Origin: Elmis aenea
Taxonomy: Eukaryota; Arthropoda; Insecta; Coleoptera; Elmidae
Length of the DNA: 64,000 nt
NCBI GenBank assembly: GCA_947652605.1
Contig: CANTFG010000198.1
Location: forward strand, 1 to 64,000
Reading direction: 5' to 3'
How positions within the stretch are numbered: position 1 is the first letter of the stretch; every line of letters starts with the position of its first letter. Positions 47,930-60,745 of the stretch are shown here, one piece after another. Both the position numbers and the translations under genes were made by a program. Below the pieces are notes generated by a model. The model was not told the origin of the DNA and did no database searches. It saw only the letters and a list, made by a program, of their open reading frames with translations.

Positions 47930-49390
47930 ATAGATATCGAACGCTCGCACGACATCCTTTTTTCATACCTTATATTTGTACAATATAAGCGTCTTGTAAT
48001 ATAGTGTTTCTGATTTCTAATTTTTTGCAATATATTGTCTTTTACATTTTGTGCAATTTTCCATTTATATACCATTATTATCCAAATTGTCCATACATTT
48101 ATATGATAACAACCATGTCTAATGTTTATACGAAATAACTATGTCGATTAAGTCATATATTATTTACTTACAACAATTTCGTATAATATTGTTTTAACAA
48201 CATATATTGTAGGATGTTTCTGTTTTTTTTCTGTTTTATTTATACGCCCAAATAATTTAATATCGATAAATCTGTGTAAGCTGTGTATGATGTGTTGCTT
48301 ATTTTATTTTACGTATGTATTTTGTACCGTATATCTTTTGTTTATTAAAACAAATATGTTTTGTTTCTTTTTGTTTTTATTAGTTGTAAACCTAGAAACG
48401 CTAGTGACTCAGAACGCTTTTTTATTATACAAAACCGATGTATAAGAAATATATTTGGCCTGAACTAACGAGATCATTGCAAAAAAAAATTTCGTGACAA
48501 CGAAATATTAACCTTTTACGGTCTATTTATCCTCGAACCATCATGTTCGTAAAAAATAATGTAGATCTGTTTGAAGAGAATATAAGAAAACATGTAGCCA
48601 ATACGCCACATAAAAAAAACCTAAAACCCGATTGTTTCAAATATACCTATCTTCAAAAAAATCTAGCCTCCGCAATTATTGCTATATATAATAAATTTAA
48701 CACATCAGCTGGGAGTATAATAAATCTTCTCACCCGCGAATTGAAAAACAAATTAAGAAAAGTTTTGTTTTCTAAAGCTTACTATGTAGTAAGCGAATAT
48801 TTAAATCATGCTGACTTTGTAAAATTTTATATTTAAATATCATTTTTCTGTGTTTTTTCTTTTTTATTAACTATGTATATTATATGTAATGTACGTATAT
48901 TATTATTGTGACAAGTTTTACATTTTCCTTGGGATATTCAGAACAAATAAAGATTATTATTATTATTATTCTTAATAAAAATTATTTGTAATTTTATTAT
49001 TGGCAGTATATATATTTGTTTACCGAACGCTTGCTTGACATCCTTCTATTTTGAACTGTATATTTTGATATGATATGCATATTTGTACATACCGTTTGTG
49101 ATTTAAATTTTTTTAAATACATTGATTTTTAGTTATTGTGAATGCCTACTTTTACATATCATTATTACCCAACTGTACGTTCATCAAAGCAATAAAAATT
49201 AATCATTGTGTTCTTATACAAAAAATACGCTATTGTGATTTATGTAATTATTATTTTTAAACATTTGGTATCATATTGTTGTATTAGGTTACACTTATAC
49301 ATTTTCATTTTTTTTTGTTTTTTTATACGTAGTAATTATTTAATATCAATCAATTTGTGAAGAATGCGGCTGTGCATTTGAAGAAAAACT
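47930..49390 (+). repeat. Diverged direct repeat, two copies about 1.09 kb apart
   Basis: A segment starting ATCGAACGCTCGCACGACAT (about 47936-48330) is repeated from about 49022 (CCGAACGCTTGCTTGACATC) to 49390. Both share an order of features: the start word, TTTACAT near the middle, CATTATTA(T/C)CCAA, a T run near GTTT, and a TTTAATATC end. A third copy of the start word (CGAATGCTCGTTGGACATTC, about 63658) lies downstream of the right-hand zinc-finger gene, so these may be remnants of a duplicated 3' flank. The LINE at 48380 lies between the two copies. Confidence 0.5.
48380..48975 (+). mobile_element. 5'-truncated LINE 3' end with ATT-type tail
   Basis: The plus strand reads a decayed reverse-transcriptase C-terminal tail: an IYLA-stop-TNEIIAKKKF-like piece, ILTFYGLFILEPIMFVKNN, then the longer open stretch MFVKNNVDLFEENIRKHV to FVKFYI-stop (48543-48836). 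That stretch is where Jockey/CR1-type elements encode their final region. It closes with AATAAAGATTATT and an ATT microsatellite at 48950-48972. It is 5'-truncated, as usual for LINE insertions. Confidence 0.6.
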
Positions 49391-49527
49391 TTACCATAAC
49401 ATTATTGATTCTTAACTATTTTAACACGATAAACGGATATATTTACCTTTTTTTATATTGGCTTTCTTTAACATTAACGTAAATGTTGATGTAATGTTTA
49501 AACGCTTCTTGGTTTTGTGAACATGTA

Positions 49528-51985
49528 CACTGAGAAAAATGAATCTTTCTAACAAATAAATATTTGCTATCAAATTAGAAAATTTGACAACAGCTTATAT
49601 TTATTTATGACAACGTTTTTTGTTTAGCGTAACTTTATGAATCACTTTGACCCAATAATTGGGTGTAATTGATCTGTATTTAATTCACACAATAAATCTA
49701 TATTTGCCTCACATAGGCTAATATTATTACGAAACATATCAACTTATGTGAATTTACAAATAAATGATTTTCTTGCATTTATTAATATATATTTGACACA
49801 AATAAATAGAAACTTGGGACAGTGAGTAAATTGTTTGGCAGAGAGCACGTGCCCTCTGAAATACGACGAGCCAGCATCATTCATCGGTTCGTGTTCGATG
49901 CGTGATTTAGTTATCGTGTGCATTATAATGGATGATTTCGTGAAAACTACACTAGCGGCATGGGGTTTATCTACTTTGCAACCCATATTTGAAGGTAAGT
50001 AAATGTTTCATGTATCCATACGCTTTTTTCTATTATATTGTCATATTAAATATATAGGTATTACGTGTGTATCATTGCCGCGGTTTTCAACGCCATTTTT
50101 GTTTCACCTTTCAATGCGGTATAAATTGTTTGCACTTGTTCAGGAAGTTTTTTTATAGTATCATATAAGGTGTACGATAGTGTTTTTGTGTAAAACTAAT
50201 TTTGTTTTTATATGTTGGTGGATGCAATACAATTTGACGTTGGAATTGTGGTTAATTAGGGGATTCCCATTAATTTGATTTGTGTACAGTTAGGGTCAAA
50301 AGTAACAGTGTTACAACCAACCCCAATCAATGTTTTCGCTTGCAAATTACCGAATTTGTTATGCAAAATATAATCAGTTGCAATAAGTACAGAAACAAAT
50401 TGTTAGTGCAATTTTCTAATTATAAATTATTATAGTTAATTTAGAACAACAGATAGACCAAGAAAACTTTTCTCTGCTAACTGAGAGTGATTTAAAAGAA
50501 TTAATACCCTTGTTGGGTGTACGAAGTGGTCAATTTGTATACCAATTAATAATTAATGAATTTTTTTGTCATGTAGATTCTAAAAACATCAGAAGGTTAT
50601 CCCTATTAGGAAGCAGTGTACCACCCAGTTCATCAAAACTAAAAAAATGGAAACCGTCTATCACAGAGAGTGTAGAAGGTATACTGGTTTCAGTGAAGGT
50701 GAGTTCGTTAGATTGTTATTGAAACCAAAATATATTAAATTTCTGTTCTAATTGTAGGTTGCTAGTGAAGTAGACGCAATTGTTGAGGAAAAGCGTAAAA
50801 AAATGAAAAAATATGGTCTAACAGTGCAACCATCCATAATAATGAAGCGTCAACTGTGACCCAAGTTAAAGCTGTGTACTTAAGTATTGATTCAATATTA
50901 TATAAAGTGCCATCGTTATTAAAAGGACTAGAAGTGAGTTTTAAAACATTTATTACATTTAATGTTGTATATCCTTTGGAATGTGAACATTTATGGACTT
51001 TAATACAGTGGTATATTTATGATATACAAACATCATTTGACTGCAAATAACCATACGTTTTTGACTTTATTAAAAATTTAAAAAAAAAATAATGGGGAAA
51101 GGTTTATTTCAAATTTTAATGTTATGACAAGTTTATAGTTAGTCTTTATATAAGTATACTTTTTAATATGATTGTCACTTATTGTGTAAGTGAATACAGA
51201 AATAATGTACTTTATTTTAAATTCAAGATTTATTTTCAGTTCTCTGTGATCAAGCAGTTTATTTTAAACTGACCTTTAAAACTAAAAAAAAAGTTTTATT
51301 GTTGCTATTTAAAGAAAAACTTATTGCTTTTATGAAAAACGTAGGTAAACAAATGGGATTTATAAAGGGCAGTTAAAATTTACCAAACTGGTTATACAAT
51401 AGTCTCTTTTTTATGTTGTAAATGGAGAAATGTTTATTGTGTGTGATAACATTATGGTACTGTTTTTTATGTTATATTTCAGAGATGTATTGTTACCGAC
51501 CTTAAATATATATATTTATATTTTGACAATGTATTTCTTTTTGTGCACCGTATAAAAATATTTCCTTAATTTTATTTCCAATATTTATTACACACAAGAG
51601 GTGTGATTTATTTGTAGTAAATACAAATATAGTTTTTACAATATCGTGCTTTTTTAAGTCTACCCGCTGTATATATTGCTATAACTTAACCATTGATTTG
51701 TTGCAAATATAGTATTATTGTTCTGATTAAGGGTATATGTTAAGATTGTTCTAATACCAATGTAAATTTGGTACAAGTTGATGATTTTATTGACACAAAT
51801 TTATGTTCTTTTGTTCAGTAATGTTATATAATTGGCACAATTTATTATTTATTTGATACAATTATATTCTTCAAATTGATCATTTTATTACGTCAATTGT
51901 CATGTACATTTGGCTATATAGAATTCTAGCATATATTTGGAACAAATGAATTTCACATTGTCTTAAATAAACCTTTCTCTCAGTG
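49528..51985. mobile_element. TA-flanked DNA element (2.46 kb) carrying a SAM-domain gene
   Basis: The left end CACTGAGAAAAATGA and the right end (reverse complement) CACTGAGAGAAAGGT are inverted, and TA borders both (49526-49527 and 51986-51987). Inside, semi-palindromic words of the form ATTTG-N3-CAAAT recur near the ends: ATTTGACACAAAT 49791-49803, ATTTGGTACAAG 51766-51777, TATTGACACAAAT 51788-51800, ATTGGCACAATT 51831-51842, ATTTGATACAATT 51851-51863, ATTTGGAACAAAT 51935-51947. The only recognisable gene inside encodes a SAM-domain protein; no transposase is seen. The superfamily is not clear from the ends alone. Confidence 0.7.
49928..51050 (+). pseudogene. SAM-domain protein gene, three exons with a late frameshift
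   Basis: Exon 1 is 49928-49994 (MDDFVKTTLAAWGLSTLQPI..., phase 1). Exon 2 starts at 50436 or 50445 (two in-frame acceptors) and ends at 50698. Exon 3 starts at 50758; the last intron is only 59 bp. Residues 1 to about 60 form a sterile alpha motif (AWGLSTLQPIF, QQIDQENFSLLTESDLKELI), a protein-interaction helix bundle. The middle reads SVEGILVSVK and EEKRKKMKKYGLTVQPSIIM, then a TGA at 50857-50859. In another frame the code goes on to 51050 (VYLSIDSILYKVPSLLKGLE, HLWTLIQWYIYDIQTSFD). That is how I recall the C-terminal domain of the multicopy insect and fish SAM3-like proteins, so a one-base indel near 50820-50850 probably broke the frame. If translated as it stands, it would be a SAM protein of about 145 aa. 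The longer central region of the usual family members is missing. Confidence 0.7.
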
Positions 51986-51987
51986 TA

Positions 51988-54848
51988 GATATTGTTTTTC
52001 GTTATCTCTTTTTATTTTACGTCATTTTTATTTCGATGTAATCGATAAAAGTGCAAAAATGTTATATTGCAATGCAAATTCTTTTGCACGACACAAGAGA
52101 TTCTAATCATTAATAGTCGGGTGAGAAGGAATGTGGCTAAAATTATATTAACAATTAATTTGAACTGTACATGTGTAAACGGTTTTTGCTGTTTTTTTTG
52201 CTATTATAAATTGTTTTTCGAAATTTATTTTTGGAACCGTCGTGCAAGTAATATGCAGGAAATAAAATCCTTTGTTATATTTTTATTCAAAACATTAATT
52301 TTCCGTAGAAGTACATATAAGTATGAAGTACACAAAACATGAAGGTATTAAAAAGCTAATAACGACGAATGATCAAATTCAATTTAGCAATATCAGTGAT
52401 CTTGAGGTAATCGCTCTTGTTTTACTTGAATAATATAATAAATTATTTCCAAACAAAATAACGATAGTTAAATGTACTTACCTACGTTATAAAACTCATA
52501 ACAAATCTATACGCGATAATAACATAAAATTATATTTATTAATCGTTTATAAAAGTCTATATCGATTGTTTTAACATTTACATTACATAAATACATAATA
52601 AACAGTAAAGATTGCTCCTACCATTTTTGAAATATTTTCTATGTAATGAATATTTAGATTAGGTATGTCGAATAATAAATTCAGTCGCCTATAATATGAA
52701 GTTAATGAGACAATATATTTTTCCACTTGATTAGTGTTTAACAATAAAGTTCATTTATGAAAATTTTTCATACAAACAACGCAATTCAAATGTGTTTTGA
52801 ATTTTGTTCATAATTTTATATTTATGGCCCGTTATGGCTTCAAACGGTGTAACTTAAAACTACTATATCAAAATATTACATATCTAATGCAATTCAAAGT
52901 CGAACTTCAGCTTGTTTTAATAAAAATATAACAATTATTTGCAGTTAAACAATTTAGGTTACCGTTATTACGATATAATTAAGATACCATTAAATATATT
53001 TTTAAAGTCTTGTCATTGTACGAAAAAGAATGTCAGTTATTTACACGATATTCATATATAATACTTATTCACTTATGATATGATAATGTTTTAATAAGAG
53101 GGATAATAGTGTGATTTAACATTTTTAAAACAGTAATAATATAATATTGCAATATTATAGTGCATGTATTAACGAAAATGACGATACAATATGTTTTTCG
53201 TTGCCAAAGTTGTTAGTTTCTTTGGTAACAATAACATATTACGAAATCCTTAACAAATTGTTAACGAATGCTCGTTACTCAATTTATGATTGATTTCGAA
53301 GTGTATAGCTTTATTAAAAAAGCAATTTAAAATGCTATTAATTTTAATGTTGATACGATTTAATATAGGTATTAGTTTATAGCGTGTTGTCGCGCTAGTA
53401 TTAAAACAATTCTTAACTGTAGCCAAAACTAATAATTTTTATTTTTTGTTAAAATTATTTAAGTGTATAAATGGATTGATATAAAATATGTTTTCTATTG
53501 GTCTCACGACGAATGGTCATAAAGTTGTATGTAATATGTTTTATCCGGTGTACATAATAATATTTTCGAAATTCTAAAACGAGACATCGTTCACGGTATT
53601 AACTTAAAATTGGTAGTAGTTTATTTAAAGACATATCTGAATTAAGTTTTTTGGATAAAGTAATTTTTAATTTTAAAAACCATTAATATCTAAAGGCCGA
53701 TTACAATTGCAACAAAATAATTGAATATATTAATCGGCATAAATTGTTATAATTCCACAATTGTGTTTACCAATTCATATTATTATCGTTGTCGTTTTTA
53801 AAGTACTTACCTATAACTGAACATTATTATGTTCGAATTAGTTGTTTTACAAGCAAAATTGTTTATAATATAAAATATTTTAATGGAAAATTGATATAAC
53901 ATGCAATTGTATTATTTCGGTTAATTGAAAAACGTCTTGTAATATTTAAAGAAACAAAATACGTATTGATCTTTAATTTTATGACTTTCCTATTCAATTT
54001 TTAACGGTAAAATGACATTATTACAAACAAGCCAAGTATTATTTATTTGTACCACCAAGAACTATTTTGCCGAATTTGTCTTTGTCTGTCGTGATTTCGG
54101 TCGTTGGCGTTATGCTCGGTTACTGCTGGGATTAAAAAGTTAATATAATAAATTTTCATTATCTTTTAAAGCGTTGAAGCTAATTTCCAATAAATGTTGG
54201 TTTAAGATACTCGATATGTTGTGCAATTTAATTCATAATAATTAACTTGAGTATTGGCGTGGGTTAGCGCATGCTGTTTCAAGCTTACAATCAATATTAA
54301 AACAAGCATTTTCTAATTCTTTAACTCTTTTGTCTGTATATGTTGTTGGTCAGGCATATAAATATTTCTTTCAAATAATTCACGTAGACATTTTTGAATG
54401 TAGTTTATTCATAATAGATTTGTTTTATATTTTCTTTTTTTTAAATATGATTTTTGAAGCATGTAAACGATTGTGTTACTATGAATCGTTCTAGGCGTGT
54501 TGGCTTAAACCAATATTAGTTAAAATGGTTACAGAGAGAACTAAAACGATGTTTGTTTTTTCTTCATATGATGAAAATTACTATTTCGTGAATAATAGTT
54601 CTTGTTGTTGGAGAGAATAAACTGGACGAAATTAAATTAGCCGATTTAATAAAGATGTATATTTAAAACAACGTTGTACAGATATCACTATTTATTTTTA
54701 AGCAACTTAAACTAAAACAGCAAAAATAAAATAAAATAATTAATAATATCCAAAAAAATAAAGCAAATAAACTTAAAATGTATTATTCATAAAAAGGATT
54801 GTGAAATAATAGTGATGCCTGAAATTTATTGTAACTAACGTTACGGTT
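51988..54848. other. Intergenic, very AT-rich
   Basis: Nothing recognised on either strand. The right end would hold the 3' untranslated region of the minus-strand gene; a TTTATT (AATAAA on the minus strand) lies near 54697. Confidence 0.4.
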
Positions 54849-57800
54849 TTATTTCGTCATCGAATCCTCAAAAAATTCTTTCAATAATTCTTCGTCTAAA
54901 CATATATTGAAATCTGAAGTTGAAGTCGACGGTTGCGGATTTTCAATGGAGTTATAGATAAACTTGTTGTTCTTCTCGGTAGGAATGTTTTGCGTTTGGA
55001 ATGGTGCTGAAAAAGTTTATTAATAAAAATGTTTATCGGAGTCTTTTATTTTGATACAATTGATCTTGCTGAAATATAATTTAAGGATATATTTGTTAAA
55101 ATCGGTTGTGCTTATAAAGGTGATGTGTGGTTATTACGTATTTAATGTGTTTGTAGCAGGGTGCATAAAATTCGTGTTTTTTAAAAGAATCAATACATTC
55201 GATTTATGTAATATAAATTTGATATCTGATTTAAATCAAATGTACCATATAATCAAATTTAATGACATATTCACATGCTATATATGTTTTGTACTATTAT
55301 ATTTAATAACCAATATATTTAATTGAGCGGTGAACTAGAGTCAAAATAAAAATATATATGTAATGATTAGGAATTTTCAATGAATAGGTGCTAAATAAAT
55401 GTGATAATCAATTAATTAGATACAATACTGGATAAATCATTGGTGCGGGAAGGGTTGATTGTGGCTAAACGGCTTGAAGTATAAAATTGATTCAAACGTT
55501 ATTTTATATAGTTTTTTGTTACGAACGCGATAAAGTATTTTTAAATACACAAAGTAAATCATCCTCTGAATGTAATAGCAATTTTTATATTTAAAATACA
55601 ACACTTCATTTTTTATTTACATTTTTGACTGCCTTAATTTTAGCTTTGCAGCATTATAAAATATTATATGTGTTTATACGCCGTTGTAAAAAAAAAATAT
55701 TTTCAAACTTTTGAGGTGTACCCATTTAACATTTTTCTAAAGTTACTTTGAAGTACAAAGTTGTAATTTGGTATGGATATGCAGAAACATTTTTCCGTTC
55801 GCTCGAAATAAAAAACTTTAAATGACGCATACCGGGGTGTTTGTAAATAGCTAGCTAATTTTATAAATTTTTAAAGCTTGTAATTTGATTTCTTCAAATG
55901 CAGACTCCTGTATTTGTTATGTCATTGAAATCGATTTTAACGTAGCTTCATATTTTACAAGTATGTTTTATACCAAAAATTTATACTTTTCGATATATTC
56001 GACATTTCTTTTCAAATCGTTATTGAAGCAATTTGAGTATCGTGGAAATCGAAAAAAGTTACTCTCCACTTGATTAATGTAACAATTTTGTAATTTGTCC
56101 TTTTAATTATTGCTTTTCCACAATGAATTTTATTTGATAACAGCTAATTGATATGGTTTATTCATTATTTTGTGTATTTAATTGCTAATAGTTATAAACA
56201 AAATTTAAAATACAAAAATGATATTGTAGGTATTTGTATAATTTGTGATTTAATTTGATGATTTGAACAAAAATACCTGAATCATATCAATGATTATTTA
56301 AAAAAACACTTGATTCAATTGATGATTTAAACCGTGATTTAAATTTACTCAAATTTGATTTGTAGCGTCAAATTTAACTCGAAATGTTATGTTTTACTTG
56401 AATTTATAATTTACCGTTATCGGAGTTGTCGTGTCTTAATGATTCTGTTTTATTTTTGATTGTCGACCTTTCGCATGTCTTTTCGTTTTTTGTTATTTCG
56501 TCATTTGGAACATTGTTTTACTGTTTATTTAAATTTAATAATGGGAATAAATCATAGAGCTGTTCATATTTGAAATATATTAATTTTCATCGTTGAGACA
56601 TAAGAGAATTGGTAATGGAAATTTTGATGATATCTATTGACCTATTAGAAAACGATACACATATGGTAACGACTAAATTATTAAAAGAAAATTTATTATA
56701 AATTAGATTTAAGTAAAAAATTTGTATATCTTAAATAAATATTAAGCAACAACTATTAATGGTAATTGAAAAATTTATTTTGAAAACATCGATAACTTAC
56801 CTCTTTCTTTATTATGGTCCTCGTGCATGTTGATGTTATTCGTGTCAACTGGTACATTTGTTTGTTCAATATTTTCTTCTGTAAATGTAGCAATTGTATT
56901 TAAATCAATTAATAAGATTTGCAATATTAAATAATTAATGTAAACGATGAATAGCAATATAATTTAAAGAAGGTTAATAAATTTTGTACGTATTAATAAC
57001 CCAATAATATTTATTCATTAATTGGTTTGTAAGCTTATGTTTATTAATGAAATAAATTGGGTGTGGCTATTATTACTACAGTAAGTACAGATTATTGGCT
57101 ATGTGTACTTACTGTAGGTACGAATAATTGGCTATTGCAGCTACAGTGGATATAAGTTGCTAACTATTTGCTTCAACAGTACAACATACAAAAAACTAGC
57201 TATTTGCATTTACTGAAAAGGAATACGAGTATATCGGTGTAACTTAGTTCTTCTTTAATTTTTAAAGTATTGTTTTAATTTTACATAAATAAACTTTCAT
57301 GCAAGTGATATGTAGAAATAACCGAAATATTCGGACACATGTACGCTATTATCACACCTTCGGTTTTGGCGGAATCAACCCGACTTTGTTATTTTAAATG
57401 TTACAATTTATATATTTATGTATTGGATGGAGGAGGCAATATTGAATATAGCGACATTATTTTGATTAATTTTAATTGCCTTAAATAATTTTTGGACTAT
57501 TATTCATCTGCCTTGGCTTGCATAACTTGAAATTTATTACGTCAACAAGCGACTGGAAACTTTTTTTGTACTATTTAATTATTTTTAGATTACTCTAATA
57601 GGCTTTGAAGATTGCAAGTCGGGTTTTGACTAAAAGCCAATTTTGTGAATGCATTCGTTATGGTATATGTCGTTATTTTAATACAATATTTTCTAAAGTA
57701 CAACACATATTTGTATTGAGAGGCTGCTTCAAAGACTTAATGCGTTATATAAAATTAATGATTATAATTGACAGGTGTTTTCAAGTTGTAAATACTTGTT

Positions 57801-60745
57801 TTTTAAAATGTATTACCCAGATAATGTTAAAATGTGCGATACGTATTTCGTTTAGTGTCTTGTTAATGGTAATACATTGGCAGCCCGGTATCTAATACTT
57901 TACGTCATTTATTCATTCTCACGGAAAAACTGTGATTTAGTAAAAAAAATGTAAAGATTAAAAATTGTTGCTAAATAAAGAAATATTTAAAAAATAGGTT
58001 TGAATTATAAAATGCTTAAATGCTTGAAAAGTTCCGATTAAAAAGTTAACAGTGGCCGCACTTTTCAAACCGTTGTAAATTTAGCACATAATTGTAAATA
58101 TTACTATGGAATTCTTTCTGTTTGTGTAAAACATCTAACAAACGCATGTTCCTATTCATTTCCAAATTAGTGATATAATATAAAAAGCTTATTTACACTT
58201 TTCTTTAAGGGAAGTAACTGTGAAAGAAGTTATATTAAAGCTCCTTCGTTAAATTTCGATAAGAAATGGTTTCGTAATAATTTTTGTTACTATTTATACA
58301 ACATTTATTCAGTGTATGTATTAGGAATTTATAATTTACCGTTATCGGAGTTGTCGTGTCTTAATGATTCTGTTTTATTTTTGATTGTCGACCTTTCGCA
58401 TGTCTTTTCGTTTTTTGTTATTTCGTCATCTGGAACATTGTTTTACTATTTATTTAAATTTAATAATGGGAATAAATAATAGAACTGTTCATATTTGAAA
58501 TATATTAATTTTCATCGTTGAGACATAAGAGAATTGGTAATGGAAATTTTGATGATATCTATTGACCTATTAGAAAACGATACACATATGGTAACGACTA
58601 AATTATTAAAAGAAAATAAATTATAAATTAGATTTAAGTAAAAAATTTGTATATCTTAAATAAATATTAAGCAACAACTATTAATGGAAATTGAGAAATT
58701 TATTTTGAAAACATCGATAACTTACCTCTTTCTTTATTATGGTCCTCGTGCATGTTGATGTTATTCGTCTCAACTGGTACATTTGTTTGTTCAATATTTT
58801 CTTCTGTAAATGTAGCAATTGTATTTAAATCAATTAATAAGATTTGCAATATTAAATAATTAATGTAAACGATGAATAGCAATATAATTTAAAGAAGGTT
58901 AATAAATTTTGTACGTATTAATAACCCAATAATATTTATTCATTAATTGGTTTGTAAGCTTATGTTTATTAATGAAATAAATTGGGTGTGGCTATTATTA
59001 CTACAGTAAGTACAGATTATTGGCTATGTGTACTTACTGTAGGTACGAATAATTGGCTATTGCAGCTACAGTGGATATAAGTTGCTAACTATTTGCTTCA
59101 ACAGTACAACATACAAAAAATTAGCTATTTGCATTTACTGCTGAAAAGCAATACGAGTATATCGGTGTAACTTAGTTCTTCTTTAATTTTTAAAGTATTG
59201 TTTTAATTTTACATAAATAAACTTTCATGCAAGTGATATGTAGAAATAACCGAAATATTCGGACACATGTACGCTATTATTTCACCTTCGGTTTTGGCGG
59301 AATCAACCCGACTTTGTTATTTTAAATGTTACAATTTATATATTTATGTATTGGATGGAGGAGGCAATATTGAATATAGCGACATTATTTTGATTAATTT
59401 TAATTGCCTTAAATAATTTTTGCACTATTATTCATCTGCCTTGGCTTGCATAACTTGAAATTTATTACGTCAACAAGCGACTGGAAACGTTTTTTGTACT
59501 ATTTAATTATTTTTTAGATTACTTTAATAGGCTTTGAAGATTGCAAGTCGAATTTTGACTAAAAGCCAATTTTGTGAATGCATTCGTTATGGTATATGTC
59601 GTTATTTTAATACAATATTTTCTAAAGTACAACACATATTTGTATTGAGAGGCTGCTTCAAAGACTTAAAGCGTTATATAAAATTAATGATTATAATTGA
59701 CAGGTGTTTTCAAGTTGAAACACTTGTTTTTTATAATGTATTATTCAGATAATGTTAAAATGTGCGATACGTATTTCGTTTAGTGTCTTGTTAATGGTAA
59801 TACATTGGCAGCCCGGTATCTAATACTTTACGTCACTTATTTATTCTCACGGAAAAACTGTGATTTAGTAAAAAAAATGTAAAGATTAAAAATTGTTGCT
59901 AAATAAAGAAATATTTAAAAAATAGGTTTGAATTATAAAATGCTTAAATGCTTGAAAAAGTTCCGATTAAAAAGTTAACAGTGGCCGCACTTTTCAAACC
60001 GTTGTAAATTTAGCACATAATTGTAAATATTACTATGGAATCCTCTCTGTTTGTGTAAAACATCTAACAAACGCATGTTCCTATTCATTTCCAAATTAGT
60101 GATATAATATAAAAAGCTTATTTACACTTTTTTTTAATGGAAGTAACTGTGAAAGGATACGTCTAAGTGAAAGAAGTTATATTAAAGCTCCTTCGTTAAA
60201 TTTCGATAGGAAATGGTTTCGTAATAATTTTTGTTACTATTTATACAACATTTATTCAGTATATGTATTAGGAGTTCCATTTGCAAGAACCAAGTTAGGT
60301 TAATTTCTAGTTTAGCTAAAGTGAGATATTAGTGTATATTTGTTCAAATATTTTTGCTATTTACACATATCATATGAGTAAGCGTTTATATATGTAAAAT
60401 GAAAACTAAAGAAAAAAGGTCATATCAGAATTCCTTACAAGCGGTATATAACTATACAGTCAGTTCCAATTGCCAAGAATTTTTATTTACTGAAGGTGCA
60501 AATAACCAATTATATTTACCTACTGTAGGTGCAAATAGGCAATTTTTCCTATTTACTGTAGTTGCAAATAGCCAATTATTCGTTCCTACTCTAGGTGCAA
60601 ATTGCGAATTATTCGACCTATTGTGGGTGCAAATTGGCACATCCTTAAATTTCCGATGTATTGAGTTACCTCTCCTTATTGATGTAATTGTGAACGACGT
60701 ATTGTTCGTGTTGCCCGATTTTGATGGTTTGTTGTCACTAGACAT
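54849..60745 (-). CDS. Small-exon gene encoding a 129-aa hydrophilic protein with a duplicated exon; unrecognised
   Basis: Minus-strand exons: 60745-60670 (MSSDNKPSKSGNTNNTSFTI...), 58803-58726, 56878-56801, 55006-54849. All junctions are GT-AG and phase 1 (lengths 76, 78, 78, 158), and the joined frame of 390 nt ends in TAA. The two middle exons are copies of each other (ENIEQTNVPVETNNINMHED and the same with D for E), made by a 1.93-kb tandem duplication. The last exon reads QNIPTEKNNKFIYNS, a Ser/Thr/Pro stretch, and an acidic C-terminus (CLDEELLKEFFEDSMTK). An AG directly before the ATG suggests an upstream untranslated exon, or that translation starts further up. There is no signal peptide, membrane segment or known domain. 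Function unknown. Confidence 0.6.
56401..60272. repeat. Tandem duplication, period about 1.93 kb, containing one exon
   Basis: Unit 1 (about 56401-58325) and unit 2 (about 58326-60272) are almost identical along their whole length, from AATTTATAATTTACCGTTAT to the TTCAGT(G/A)TATGTATTAGGA end. Differences are isolated substitutions and a few small indels, such as an extra GGATACGTCTAAGTGAAA-like insertion near 60155 in unit 2. High identity in neutral intron sequence means the duplication is recent. Each unit carries one 78-nt exon of the minus-strand gene. Confidence 0.93.
57066..57200. repeat. Minisatellite copy in tandem unit 1 (also 58993-59150 in unit 2)
   Basis: Words such as TACTGTAGGTACGAATAATT and GGCTATTGCAGCTACAGTGG are the reverse-oriented form of the 33-36-bp unit found at 60485-60645. 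The copies here are degenerate and partly inverted relative to each other. Confidence 0.5.
60485..60645. repeat. Minisatellite, about five units of 33-36 bp
   Basis: The unit is ACTGTAGGTGCAAATAGCCA followed by ATTATTCGTTCCT. It is repeated with variation. Because the unit is close to a multiple of three, both strands stay open here (plus-strand peptide word LPTVGAN, minus-strand word NWLFAPTV). The repeat lies beside exon 1 of the minus-strand gene, in its first intron, and I regard the open frames as a by-product. Confidence 0.6.
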
